Positions 5,696 to 11,383 of a stretch of DNA of 11,383 bases are shown in pieces (position 1 is the first letter of the stretch; each line of letters starts with the position of its first letter). Position numbers and translations under genes: made by a program. Origin of the DNA: Patescibacteria group bacterium (GTDB taxonomy: Bacteria > Patescibacteriota > Gracilibacteria > Peribacterales > Peribacteraceae); contig JAHISE010000139.1 in assembly GCA_018818235.1 (NCBI GenBank), forward strand, positions 1 through 11,383, given 5' to 3'. The notes under the pieces were generated by a model that was not told the origin of the DNA, did no database searches, and saw only the letters and a list, made by a program, of their open reading frames with translations.

Positions 5696-6721
5696 ATGCC
5701 TATTTCTCCAGAAACCACTTTTACAGATGCGGCAGCTGCAGGAGCTTCCGATGTACACGTTGTTGTTGGGAGTCCTTTGATATTCAGAAAGGATGGAGAG
5801 CTGATTCCTCAGGGAGATAGCAAGTTGACAAAAGAAGACGCGGAGGAATTTGTTAAAGGTGTTTTGGGTGCAGAGCAGTTCAAGCGCTTGCAGGAAGATC
5901 TGGAAATTGATTCATCCTATGAACTTAAAGATGGCGTTAGGTTGCGCGTTAATTGCCATCACGAGAAAGGAAATATTAGTCTTGTTGCTCGTATCATTCC
6001 TACAAGCATACCAACTTTGGACGACATTGGCTTTACAGATCACATGAAAAGTCTTTGCGGACTCAAGTCCGGCTTGATCCTGTTTACCGGACCCACAGGA
6101 TCGGGTAAGTCCACAACCATGGCTTCTATGATTCAGCATATAAATAATGAGCGAGCTGAAAACATTGTTACTCTGGAAGATCCGATTGAGTTCATCTTTC
6201 CGGAAGGCAAAGGGATAATCAGACAAAGACAGTTTCGGGAAGACTTCCATTCTTTTGCGGAAGCCCTAAGACGAGTTCTAAGACAAGATCCAAATATAGT
6301 AATGGTTGGTGAGATGCGTGATCATGAAACTATTGCAGCAGCTCTTACTCTGGCGGAAACAGGTCATCTGATTTTGGCAACGCTTCATACTCCAAATGCA
6401 ATTCAATCCGTTGATCGCATCATTGACGTATTCCCCGCACATCAACAGCAGCAGGTTCGCACACAGCTATCACTCTCGCTTAAGGCTATCCTCGCACAAC
6501 GATTATTGCCAAAGGAAGGTGGAGGACGTGTTGCGCAACGTGAATGCATGATAAATACTCCGGCAGTTGCGAACATCATTCGTGATAATCGGGTACAGGA
6601 ACTTACTTCCGTACTACAGTCCGGCAAAGATGAAGGGATGTGTCCGTTTGAACGTGATGCTAAGAGGCTTTTGGATGAGGGGTTGATTAGTGAGGAGGTG
6701 GCGGAGGGGATGGGGAGTTAA
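5696..6721 (+). CDS. pilT: Type IV pilus retraction ATPase PilT
   Basis: PilT is a hexameric cytoplasmic ATPase that depolymerises type IV pili, powering twitching, adhesion and DNA uptake. At 341 residues it has the usual PilT size. The N-terminal PAS-like domain includes the typical ASDVHVVVGSPLIFRKDGEL (17-36). The RecA-like core has Walker A GPTGSGKST (132-140, Lys138), Asp box LEDPIEF (160-166), Walker B ending VGEMRD (204-209, Glu206) and His box ATLHT (228-232). The C-terminal region AVANIIRDNRVQEL (290-303) corresponds to the AIRNLIRE retraction motif, favouring PilT over the extension ATPase PilB. Residues 314-340 form the C-terminal helix pair. No other pilus gene is in the window. 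The start is supported by TATAAT 8 bases upstream. Confidence 0.96.
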   Translation: MPISPETTFTDAAAAGASDVHVVVGSPLIFRKDGELIPQGDSKLTKEDAEEFVKGVLGAEQFKRLQEDLEIDSSYELKDGVRLRVNCHHEKGNISLVARIIPTSIPTLDDIGFTDHMKSLCGLKSGLILFTGPTGSGKSTTMASMIQHINNERAENIVTLEDPIEFIFPEGKGIIRQRQFREDFHSFAEALRRVLRQDPNIVMVGEMRDHETIAAALTLAETGHLILATLHTPNAIQSVDRIIDVFPAHQQQQVRTQLSLSLKAILAQRLLPKEGGGRVAQRECMINTPAVANIIRDNRVQELTSVLQSGKDEGMCPFERDAKRLLDEGLISEEVAEGMGS

Positions 6722-6772
6722 ATAGTTTACTAGTTTCTAGTTTCTGGTTTGGCGGGGTGTTGATTGTTGAAA

Positions 6773-6788
6773 GTCCGCCGCAGCGGAC
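6773..6788. repeat. Short GC hairpin downstream of pilT
   Basis: GTCCGC and GCGGAC form a 6-bp stem around the loop CGCA. There is no T-run after it. It may act with the next hairpin in ending or protecting the pilT transcript. Confidence 0.5.
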
Positions 6789-6798
6789 GTGTAGATTG

Positions 6799-6831
6799 CG
6801 TAAAGCAACGTGGTTGCCACGCAACTTTACG
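6799..6831 (+). terminator. Two-part hairpin downstream of pilT, possible terminator
   Basis: CGTAAAG (6799-6805) pairs with CTTTACG (6825-6831), and inside it CGTGG (6809-6813) pairs with CCACG (6817-6821) around TTG; a 3-base internal loop separates the stems. It is followed by TTGTCGATTGTTT, only mildly T-rich. A role as pilT terminator or RNA-stabilising structure is likely but unproven. Confidence 0.4.
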
Positions 6832-6918
6832 TTGTCGATTGTTTCTGGATCAGGAGATAATTCATTGGAGAAAATATATAAATGAAACACTAATAACCGT
6901 ATTTGTAAGTCAAATCCT

Positions 6919-7132
6919 TATCCAACCTCACCCCCGGCCATCTCCTTACAGCACCCTCAAGCAATTGAATGTATCAATATATTGATATGTTAAGATTGTA
7001 TCTTAGACCCCCCCAAGGAGAGGGGAGCTCCGTTATTGGTGTACAAAGGCTGTATATGATAATAACGAAGCTCCCCTCTCCACAGTGGGCAGGTGGAGCG
7101 GAGTGGAGAGGGGCCGGGGGTGAGGTCGGATA
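6919..7132. mobile_element. MITE-like element with 21-bp terminal inverted repeats
   Basis: The left end 6919-6939 (starting TATCCAACCTCACC) and right end 7112-7132 (ending GGTGAGGTCGGATA) match as inverted repeats in 20 of 21 bases. They begin and end in TA, compatible with a TA target duplication. Inside, a second inverted repeat (7017-7037 with 7061-7081, 20 of 21 bases) forms a strong hairpin. No transposase is encoded, so if mobile it would depend on an enzyme elsewhere. Sequence pieces are shared with 5265-5288 and 5427-5449. Confidence 0.6.
7017..7081. repeat. Long hairpin inside the MITE-like element
   Basis: GGAGAGGGGAGCTCCGTTATT (split as 7017-7026 and 7027-7037) pairs with 7061-7081 in 20 of 21 positions around a 23-base loop. 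The reverse complement of 5427-5449 matches 7017-7039 in 22 of 23 bases, showing that the two intergenic regions share one repeat family. Confidence 0.8.
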
Positions 7133-7206
7133 GAAAGCTAAAAATTTACTCCAGCAAATTATCTTTTGATCCTTGTTTCTAAAACCATTTTTCTATCTGA
7201 ATTACC

Positions 7207-7234
7207 TTGTGCTTGGATGACTTGAGCATAGAAT
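7207..7234 (+). promoter_or_regulatory. Candidate promoter of the membrane-protein pair
   Basis: TTGTGC (7207-7212) and TAGAAT (7229-7234) are 16 bases apart. Transcription would start near 7241, giving a roughly 50-base leader that contains the AGGAGG site. Confidence 0.4.
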
Positions 7235-7280
7235 CAAGCCTTGATCGTTCGTTCACAATTCGTCAATCTAAGAAATAGAG

Positions 7281-7286
7281 AGGAGG
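7281..7286 (+). promoter_or_regulatory. Consensus Shine-Dalgarno site fixing the start at 7295
   Basis: AGGAGG lies 8 bases before the ATG at 7295. The frame opens upstream with a TTG at 7241, but this site makes the internal ATG the clear start. Most other genes in the window have no such site. Confidence 0.85.
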
Positions 7287-7294
7287 CGAAAGCC

Positions 7295-7540
7295 ATGTTA
7301 ACAATCGTCGCTGCGGGGTTTATTGGGTGTCTGTTTGCGCTTGCATTTGGTTCCTTTACATCGAAAGGAGGTGGATTCATTATCCTATACGGCATTTTAC
7401 TGATTATAGGAGCTGTGGGTCTGCTTCTGGAAGACGGAGCGTTCTTGCTAACGCCTGTCATCCTAGTAGGTGTTGGTACACCAATTGCTGTGGCAGTTGA
7501 ATGTCTGTTCACCGGTTGGTGCGGCAAGGCCGGGTCATAA
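7295..7540 (+). CDS. Small three-helix membrane protein, unknown function
   Basis: The 81-residue protein is almost entirely hydrophobic, with likely membrane helices at about 1-18, 27-43 and 50-70. Short loops lie between them (SFTSKGGG, then LLEDGAF). The C-terminus GWCGKAGS is mildly basic, with Cys residues at 14, 68 and 73 or thereabouts. I do not recognise a family. The next gene follows after 29 bases, has the same kind of Shine-Dalgarno site and also encodes a membrane protein, so the two form an operon. Base composition by eye is more GC-balanced than in neighbouring genes, suggesting recent acquisition. A phage-like origin or an envelope role is possible; neither is shown. Confidence 0.65.
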   Translation: MLTIVAAGFIGCLFALAFGSFTSKGGGFIILYGILLIIGAVGLLLEDGAFLLTPVILVGVGTPIAVAVECLFTGWCGKAGS

Positions 7541-7569
7541 ACAAGTCAACAAGAAAAGAGGAGGACTGA

Positions 7570-8097
7570 ATGATGCAAGAGATTGTTTTCGCGTTTGGAT
7601 GTCTGTTTGTGTTGGGCTATGTGGGAGCTGTTTTGCGTAATGCGCTCTCAGTGATACCTGACGACGACTTCTACGGTTGGGTTTTTTTGTATCTTCTGCT
7701 CCTGATTGGAGTCACTGTCGGTGTTGTGACACTTCTTCAGGACACTAGGATGGTTATTGTATACACCTCTGCAATCGGGTTGATGGCGATCGGATCTGTC
7801 ATCGTGACCGTGATCATGGATGGTGTTTACTCAAAGAAGCCCAAGTCCGAACCACATCCGTGCGGTGTTGGAGCTGCAGAAGTTGGTTCTACTGAGCGTA
7901 GAACCAGCCCGACTCCGACAATCAGTTCAAGTTCGAGCGAAGAGACGGAGCCCGAAGAATCTCGTTGTACGGACGAGTATCCCGAAGATATTTCGACAAT
8001 CAGTTCAAGTTCGAGCGGGGAGCGGGAGCCAGAAGAGCCTCGTATTATGGACGATGGGTATCCCGAAGGTTATCCGAATCCCCACACATGGAAGTAG
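7570..8097 (+). CDS. Membrane protein with a repetitive Ser/Glu/Pro-rich tail, unknown function
   Basis: The 175-residue protein has three predicted membrane helices (about 4-22, 36-55 and 60-83). A hydrophilic tail (about 86-175) follows, rich in Ser, Glu, Pro, Asp and Tyr. The tail carries a 26-residue unit twice, each beginning TISSSSS and containing EPEE, then a YPE motif. The DNA repeat is 78 bp, starting at 7916 and 7994, with the first 24 bases identical. AGGAGG at 7559-7564 is 5 bases from the first ATG and 8 bases from a second ATG at 7573. The 8-base spacing used by the gene upstream favours the second, making 174 residues. The acidic tail may bind partners or metal, but this is a guess. 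A good terminator follows. I recognise no family. Confidence 0.65.
   Translation: MMQEIVFAFGCLFVLGYVGAVLRNALSVIPDDDFYGWVFLYLLLLIGVTVGVVTLLQDTRMVIVYTSAIGLMAIGSVIVTVIMDGVYSKKPKSEPHPCGVGAAEVGSTERRTSPTPTISSSSSEETEPEESRCTDEYPEDISTISSSSSGEREPEEPRIMDDGYPEGYPNPHTWK
7916..8071 (+). repeat. Two 78-bp in-frame tandem units within the tail-encoding region
   Basis: Units 7916-7993 and 7994-8071 are in tandem. The first 24 bases of each are identical, and the remainder is similar with substitutions. Because 78 is a multiple of three, copy number could change without breaking the frame. Confidence 0.85.
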
Positions 8098-8123
8098 AAG
8101 TGAAATCAAGGACGATCAAGTCC

Positions 8124-8165
8124 GCAGCCTGTTCCCAACGGGGGATGGGCTGCTTAAAGTTAAAA
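8124..8165 (+). terminator. Intrinsic terminator of the membrane-protein pair
   Basis: GCAGCC (8124-8129) pairs with GGCTGC (8148-8153), extended inside by TCCC with GGGA across a small loop. It is followed by a TTAAAGTT stretch, 26 bases past the stop of the 7570-8097 gene. The T-tract is short but the stem is strong. Confidence 0.6.
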
Positions 8166-8168
8166 ATC

Positions 8169-8429
8169 TTATTTCCTGTGCAGTCTCTCTTTTTTACGCG
8201 CTGCTACTTTCTTTTTAATCTTTTCAGCATTGGGGTTTATTTTTGGGATTTTGTATTTGTCGTCGAAGAACATCATATCCACTTCTTTGGTAATCCCGCC
8301 TATCTCCGCAATCGGCCGCTCTCGGTAGAGGAGTACATAGCGGGTTCCTTTTGTTAGTCCGGATCGGACGGTGGGGAGGTTATCTCTTAGATTTTCTGTG
8401 GTGATTGCTATGGTTTTTGGTTGGGGCAT
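8169..8429 (-). CDS. Phd/YefM-like antitoxin without an adjacent toxin
   Basis: In this 86-residue protein the first 45 residues look like the Phd/YefM fold: a strand (KTIAITT), the helix ENLRDNLPTVRSGLTKG (12-28), then RYVLLYRERPIAEIGG (30-45). These match the family's helix, T-shaped strand and R-x-(K/R)-P-(I/V)-A pattern. The C-terminal half is lysine-rich (KIKKKVAARKKERLHRK), which is unusual because Phd antitoxins generally have an acidic or mixed toxin-binding tail. No toxin gene is next to it: the neighbours are a metalloprotease-like gene and the terminator of the opposite operon. It may be a solitary regulator. An extended -10 box lies 6 bases before the ATG, with two direct repeats just upstream that could be its operator. 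Confidence 0.65.
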   Translation of the reverse strand: MPQPKTIAITTENLRDNLPTVRSGLTKGTRYVLLYRERPIAEIGGITKEVDMMFFDDKYKIPKINPNAEKIKKKVAARKKERLHRK

Positions 8430-8435
8430 GGGGGA

Positions 8436-8473
8436 ATATTAGCAAATTTGAACTTGGAAGTATAGTTGGAAGT
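8436..8473 (-). promoter_or_regulatory. Promoter and repeat operator of the Phd-like gene
   Basis: On the minus strand, TGC-TAATAT (8436-8444) is an extended -10 box, 6 bases from the ATG. Just upstream, ACTTCCAA occurs twice as a direct repeat (8466-8473 and 8454-8461) with a 12-base period, and GAACTT/AAGTTC (8450-8475) adds partial dyad symmetry. Phd-family proteins commonly repress their own promoter through such repeats. The assignment is inference from position. Confidence 0.45.
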
Positions 8474-8509
8474 TCGGGGGTTGTGGGTGCTGTTCTTACA
8501 GATCTGCAC

Positions 8510-9916
8510 CTAAAGGGTTTGGAGTTGATTGATATAGGAGGTAGACATACGTTCGAATTTCCCACTCTCGATCGAATATGGTGTGTATCCATCATGCAAC
8601 AAGGTATTAAGTACTGCTTTTTTGTAGGCGGGTGGAAACTGACCTTCCTGTCTTGGTTCTGCATAGAATTGCACACCAAAATATAGTAGTAGTTGTACGG
8701 GTAATTGCAGTTGTTGTGGTATGTTTAAGCACTTTAGTACGCTTGCCACATCCATCATTTTTCCTTGCTGTGCATTTTTTTGAATCTGTCCGCCAAGCAA
8801 TAAATTGAAAGCCTCCAATTGTACACCATACGCCCATAATTCATCTTCCAGGACATTGCGTTGCTCAGGTGCAGAACTATTGTCACAGATGTAGAAGCTC
8901 AGATATTCCTTTATGTCCATTTGTGAACGAAAACGTGCGGCATTTAAAATATGAATAAGTTCATGGTATTTAATAAATTCGTGAAATATATTTGGACCAT
9001 AAATCATGTTTTCCGGTAGCATTATTGTTCTATGTAGTGGTGCGAAAGCTAATACACCCATATGCTGCAGATGTTCTGGAAAATTCCCGTATCCAAATGC
9101 ACAATGACCACCTTGTGATTGCATCAAATTGACGAACTTCGGATATGAGTCTCCGGATATTCTACGAACTACTTCCGCATTTCTACACGGGTTATTCAGG
9201 TTTTGCTCCATCATTTGAAAAGGTCTCGACATAACATCTTTCATTGCTTGATTTTGTGGGCTGGTTTTATCTATTTGTGCAATACGTGGCAGTAACATTT
9301 CTCCAAATGCAAGAAATGATGCTTCTTCTTCCTCAATTCTTTTCTGCAAAGATATTTCTTGTTCTGTTTGAGGGAGCAGATCTTCCGGATTGGCATTCGT
9401 AAGAATATTTGTCACCAATGGTTCATCACCTTTTGATGGTTCTTTCTGTTCTGAAATGAGTTCATTTTGAAGTTTAATATCTTGAACAACCCAAGCCCCA
9501 TCATACTGCTCAGCTCCTTCATGTTCAGGAAATAAAGAATCAATTTCTTCCGGTGTAAGGTCTACACCTGCTTCCTTTGCCCAGACCAGTAGGGCATCTC
9601 TTGGTCTTTCGGTTCTCTTAACTGAGACATTGGAACCATTTTCACCAATTGGTGCATCTATAGCATCAGGATCAACTCTTCTAAGCGCTTTCTGTAGTAA
9701 GTTTCTTTTTACTTCTCTATATCTTTCTATTCGTAAAGCCATTGCTTTCGCTTTTTCCAGATCAATTTCTTCTGTGTTTGCTTTTATACTTAAACGATTC
9801 CAATGTTCATCTTCGGCTGTATCAGGAACCCAGATATGTTCTTTACCAACCATGTCGATTTCACGGGCTGATTGCTCGTGTAATTGTAGATTGGTAGGGA
9901 AGTGTGCTTCTGACAT
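8510..9916 (-). CDS. Putative zinc metalloprotease (HExxH) with a large unknown N-terminal region
   Basis: The 468-residue protein has no signal peptide or membrane helix, so it is probably cytoplasmic. HELIH (318-322) lies in a hydrophobic helix (IKYHELIHILNAA) and fits the HExxH zinc-binding motif: His318 and His322 as ligands, Glu319 as catalytic base. A second acidic helix, EDELWAYGVQLEAFN (357-371), offers Glu359 or Glu368 as third ligand, as in gluzincins. Residues 1-200 are charged and partly helical (ALRIERYREVKRNLLQKALR, 61-80), with a low-complexity acidic stretch near 150-200. The central region contains HCAFGYGNFPEHLQHMGVLA (271-290). I cannot name a family. A TTGACA promoter lies immediately upstream. 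The Phd-like gene follows after 80 bases but has its own promoter. Confidence 0.65.
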   Translation of the reverse strand: MSEAHFPTNLQLHEQSAREIDMVGKEHIWVPDTAEDEHWNRLSIKANTEEIDLEKAKAMALRIERYREVKRNLLQKALRRVDPDAIDAPIGENGSNVSVKRTERPRDALLVWAKEAGVDLTPEEIDSLFPEHEGAEQYDGAWVVQDIKLQNELISEQKEPSKGDEPLVTNILTNANPEDLLPQTEQEISLQKRIEEEEASFLAFGEMLLPRIAQIDKTSPQNQAMKDVMSRPFQMMEQNLNNPCRNAEVVRRISGDSYPKFVNLMQSQGGHCAFGYGNFPEHLQHMGVLAFAPLHRTIMLPENMIYGPNIFHEFIKYHELIHILNAARFRSQMDIKEYLSFYICDNSSAPEQRNVLEDELWAYGVQLEAFNLLLGGQIQKNAQQGKMMDVASVLKCLNIPQQLQLPVQLLLYFGVQFYAEPRQEGQFPPAYKKAVLNTLLHDGYTPYSIESGKFERMSTSYINQLQTL

Positions 9917-9925
9917 TGGTTGGTG

Positions 9926-9953
9926 ATGCTACATTATTTTGTATAATTGTCAA
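9926..9953 (-). promoter_or_regulatory. Promoter of the metalloprotease-like gene
   Basis: Consensus TTGACA (9948-9953 on minus) is followed 16 bases later by TAGCAT (9926-9931), which lies 9 bases before the ATG. Transcription would start within two or three bases of the start codon. Confidence 0.55.
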
Positions 9954-9964
9954 GTTGCATAATA

Positions 9965-10957
9965 CTAAAACCACGACCACCCAAACCAATCCACAATAAA
10001 TAAGTCTCCAAATATTTCTTTGAGTGGGCTCTTATTCGTAGACACATAAAATGTATCTCTTGTTATTCTGTCGTATCCTTCTGTCCATTCTTTTCCATTA
10101 TATATCAATCTAGCCTGTATCCATCTTGTATAAAAGTAGAATCTGTCGTCCGCAGGACCGGCGGAAGGCAGCAAGTTGGAAACAGGCCATTCTTTACTCC
10201 CAAATAATGCTTCAAATTCAGAAGTATCTGAACATGTAATATCTTCCGGGCTCGAGTTTTCTTTTATGACCCCTTCTCGCAAATGGCTAGATACATTCGA
10301 ATCACAAACCTCTGTAATTACACCAGTATTTACATCCATTCTTAAAATATTGTTTTCATAACTTGATTTCCATCCATCGTCATACAATGCTAATTCATGG
10401 TCGGACATCCATTCCATTTTTTCGAAGTTGGCTCTTGGTGCAGTGCTAGTATTGGTGTATCTGGATACTTCTACACCGGATTCTGTTCTGTAAATAACTA
10501 CGTCTTTCCCTTGAAAACATGAAATATTTTCTAAGTTATGTGATATTTTACATTCATTAGTCCATCCGTCATCATCTTTAATTGGTAGTGTTGTTAAAAT
10601 AATAGGTTGCTTATCTATTTTTAGAATAGATAAATGATTATCAGTAATAATATAGTCATCCTCCTTAAAATATTGTGAAGTATTTGCTTCTATAACAGAA
10701 ACTTTTTTCCAGTTACTTATTGTTGCAATTATGTTTTTATTATAGCTAACATCCCAAGCAAGAGTTTTCATACCTGTTAAAAGGTATATATTTTTCATAT
10801 CATTGCCAAGTCCTGTTATAATTCTGCCAAATTTATTAATTAGTAATGTTTCATTCAATGCTCCTCTTTCTGGTGAGATAATTTTATTATCATACCCCCA
10901 CAAAATTGCAGAAATAAATAAAATAACTATTAATTGCAATTTGCCAAAATGTTTCAT
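9965..10957 (-). CDS. Membrane-anchored extracytoplasmic protein of unknown function, copy 1 of a tandem pair
   Basis: Counting from ATG 10957, the 330-residue protein has a short basic start and a hydrophobic segment (LQLIVILFISAILWGY, about 7-22) that would act as signal anchor. The rest would lie outside the membrane. The body is rich in beta-strand-like segments with Trp, Asp and Gly repeats (for example TLAWDVSYN, KMEWMSDHELALYDDGW), which suggests a beta-propeller-like or all-beta fold, at low certainty. The C-terminus ends in a Trp-rich block, FIVDWFGWSWF. A GTG at 10972 could extend it by five residues. It follows the 91-residue gene by 18 bases (or 3 with the GTG), so they are co-transcribed. 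A second copy of its C-terminus lies at 11273. I recognise no family. Confidence 0.7.
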   Translation of the reverse strand: MKHFGKLQLIVILFISAILWGYDNKIISPERGALNETLLINKFGRIITGLGNDMKNIYLLTGMKTLAWDVSYNKNIIATISNWKKVSVIEANTSQYFKEDDYIITDNHLSILKIDKQPIILTTLPIKDDDGWTNECKISHNLENISCFQGKDVVIYRTESGVEVSRYTNTSTAPRANFEKMEWMSDHELALYDDGWKSSYENNILRMDVNTGVITEVCDSNVSSHLREGVIKENSSPEDITCSDTSEFEALFGSKEWPVSNLLPSAGPADDRFYFYTRWIQARLIYNGKEWTEGYDRITRDTFYVSTNKSPLKEIFGDLFIVDWFGWSWF

Positions 10958-10975
10958 TATAAATTGATACACAGA

Positions 10976-11251
10976 TTAAGGATTGGAAAACTTGTTTAGT
11001 ATATCCAAAGGAGACGTTCTTCCATAACTATCTTTAAACACTGCCTCGTCTATGGCCAAGTGATTAACATTATTTGAACCTAAATCCCAGCCTCCATTAT
11101 ATGCTCCTTCAATAAAGGAACCGTTAATAATCTCTCCTTTAAATACATTTGGACTATAGGCAATAATAGGTTCTCCATTAGGATCAGCGGTATTTGGAAT
11201 TACAGCAGAAGGCCATGATCCTGGATTTGTTAGGACTCTATGGAGTTTCAT
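10976..11251 (-). CDS. 91-residue protein of unknown function between two paralogues
   Basis: The protein has no membrane segment, no signal peptide and no recognised motif. It is rich in Asn, Gly, Pro and Ser (PNTADPNGEPI near 19-29, FIEGAYNGGWDLGSNNVNH near 46-64) and ends DILNKFSNP. The composition suggests a loop-rich or surface-type domain, or the C-terminal piece of a larger protein. It lies 21 bases after the stop of the upstream paralogue fragment and just before the anchored protein, so the three appear to be one minus-strand operon. It could be a partner of the anchored protein or a separated domain. No Shine-Dalgarno site precedes the ATG. Function unknown. Confidence 0.55.
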   Translation of the reverse strand: MKLHRVLTNPGSWPSAVIPNTADPNGEPIIAYSPNVFKGEIINGSFIEGAYNGGWDLGSNNVNHLAIDEAVFKDSYGRTSPLDILNKFSNP

Positions 11252-11272
11252 AAATATAAGTTAAGTATTTTA

Positions 11273-11383
11273 CTAAAACCACGACCACCCAAACCAATCC
11301 ACAATAAATAAGTCTCCAAATATTCCTTTCAAAACACTATCATTTGTTGATACATAAAACGTATCTCCTGTTTTTCTGTCATA
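11273..11383 (-). CDS. C-terminal end of a tandem paralogue of the anchored protein (partial)
   Basis: The 36 codons to the window edge are 31/36 identical to the last 36 residues of the 9965-10957 product, both ending FIVDWFGWSWF and TAG. The gene continues past the window. DNA identity is complete over about the last 50 bases around the stop, higher than the protein-level drift upstream. This points to a recent duplication or to gene conversion of the 3' end. Confidence 0.85.
   Translation of the reverse strand, partial: YDRKTGDTFYVSTNDSVLKGIFGDLFIVDWFGWSWF

Larger units (their letters stand above)
6722..7294. other. Intergenic region after pilT with hairpins and a 214-bp inverted-repeat element
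   Basis: After the pilT stop, the words TAGTTTCTAGTTTCT form a short direct repeat. Two hairpins follow (6773-6788 and 6799-6831), then the terminal-inverted-repeat element at 6919-7132. The last 160 bases hold a candidate promoter (7207-7234) for the membrane-protein pair. Open frames across these repeats do not look like genes. Confidence 0.6.

Noticed and set aside
7234..7527. 97-codon minus-strand frame opposite the 7295-7540 gene
   Set aside because: It is the antisense shadow of a hydrophobic gene that has a consensus Shine-Dalgarno site.
1..11383. UGA recoded as glycine (Gracilibacteria/SR1 code 25)
   Set aside because: The long genes have no in-frame TGA, and the toxin-like gene ends at TGA; the standard code explains all frames.

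Overview
The window looks like chromosomal DNA of a small-genome, AT-leaning bacterium. My best guess is the Candidate Phyla Radiation (Patescibacteria), possibly Peregrinibacteria. This is inferred from gene style: many short proteins of unknown function, a PilT ATPase and a divergent LigA, short intergenic repeats, and several start codons with a -10 box only 6-9 bases upstream. No marker gene proves the lineage. TGA acts as a normal stop at the end of the toxin-like gene, so standard code 11 fits and there is no sign of UGA=Gly recoding.

Layout, left to right. 1-336 is AT-rich and ends in a promoter with an overlapping inverted repeat. 337-975 is a two-gene toxin-antitoxin-like module (ribbon-helix-helix antitoxin, then a RelE-like candidate toxin). 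It converges on a tRNA-Leu(GAG) on the minus strand (1001-1087, CCA encoded). A 26-bp perfect palindrome at 1164-1189 lies downstream of a minus-strand bacterioferritin-like gene (1226-1645). An intergenic region with a 28-bp perfect inverted repeat follows, then ligA (2110-4248, minus). A short orphan chorismate-mutase-like gene (4574-4822, plus) converges on a two-helix membrane protein (4928-5179, minus). The 5216-5695 gap is packed with palindromic and tandem repeats. pilT is at 5696-6721. 6722-7294 holds more hairpins and a 214-bp element with 21-bp terminal inverted repeats. 7295-8097 encodes two small membrane proteins with consensus Shine-Dalgarno sites, unlike the rest of the window, followed by a good intrinsic terminator. 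The remainder is on the minus strand: an orphan Phd/YefM-like antitoxin (8169-8429), a putative HExxH zinc metalloprotease (8510-9916), a membrane-anchored protein of unknown function (9965-10957), a 91-residue unknown protein (10976-11251), and the C-terminus of a tandem paralogue of the anchored protein, cut by the window edge (11273-11383).

LigA works in replication and repair, PilT in type IV pilus retraction, and the ferritin-like protein in iron storage or oxidative protection; these are housekeeping genes. The accessory interest lies in three places: the repeat family that fills several gaps, the SD-led membrane-protein pair, and the duplicated anchored-protein locus at the right end.
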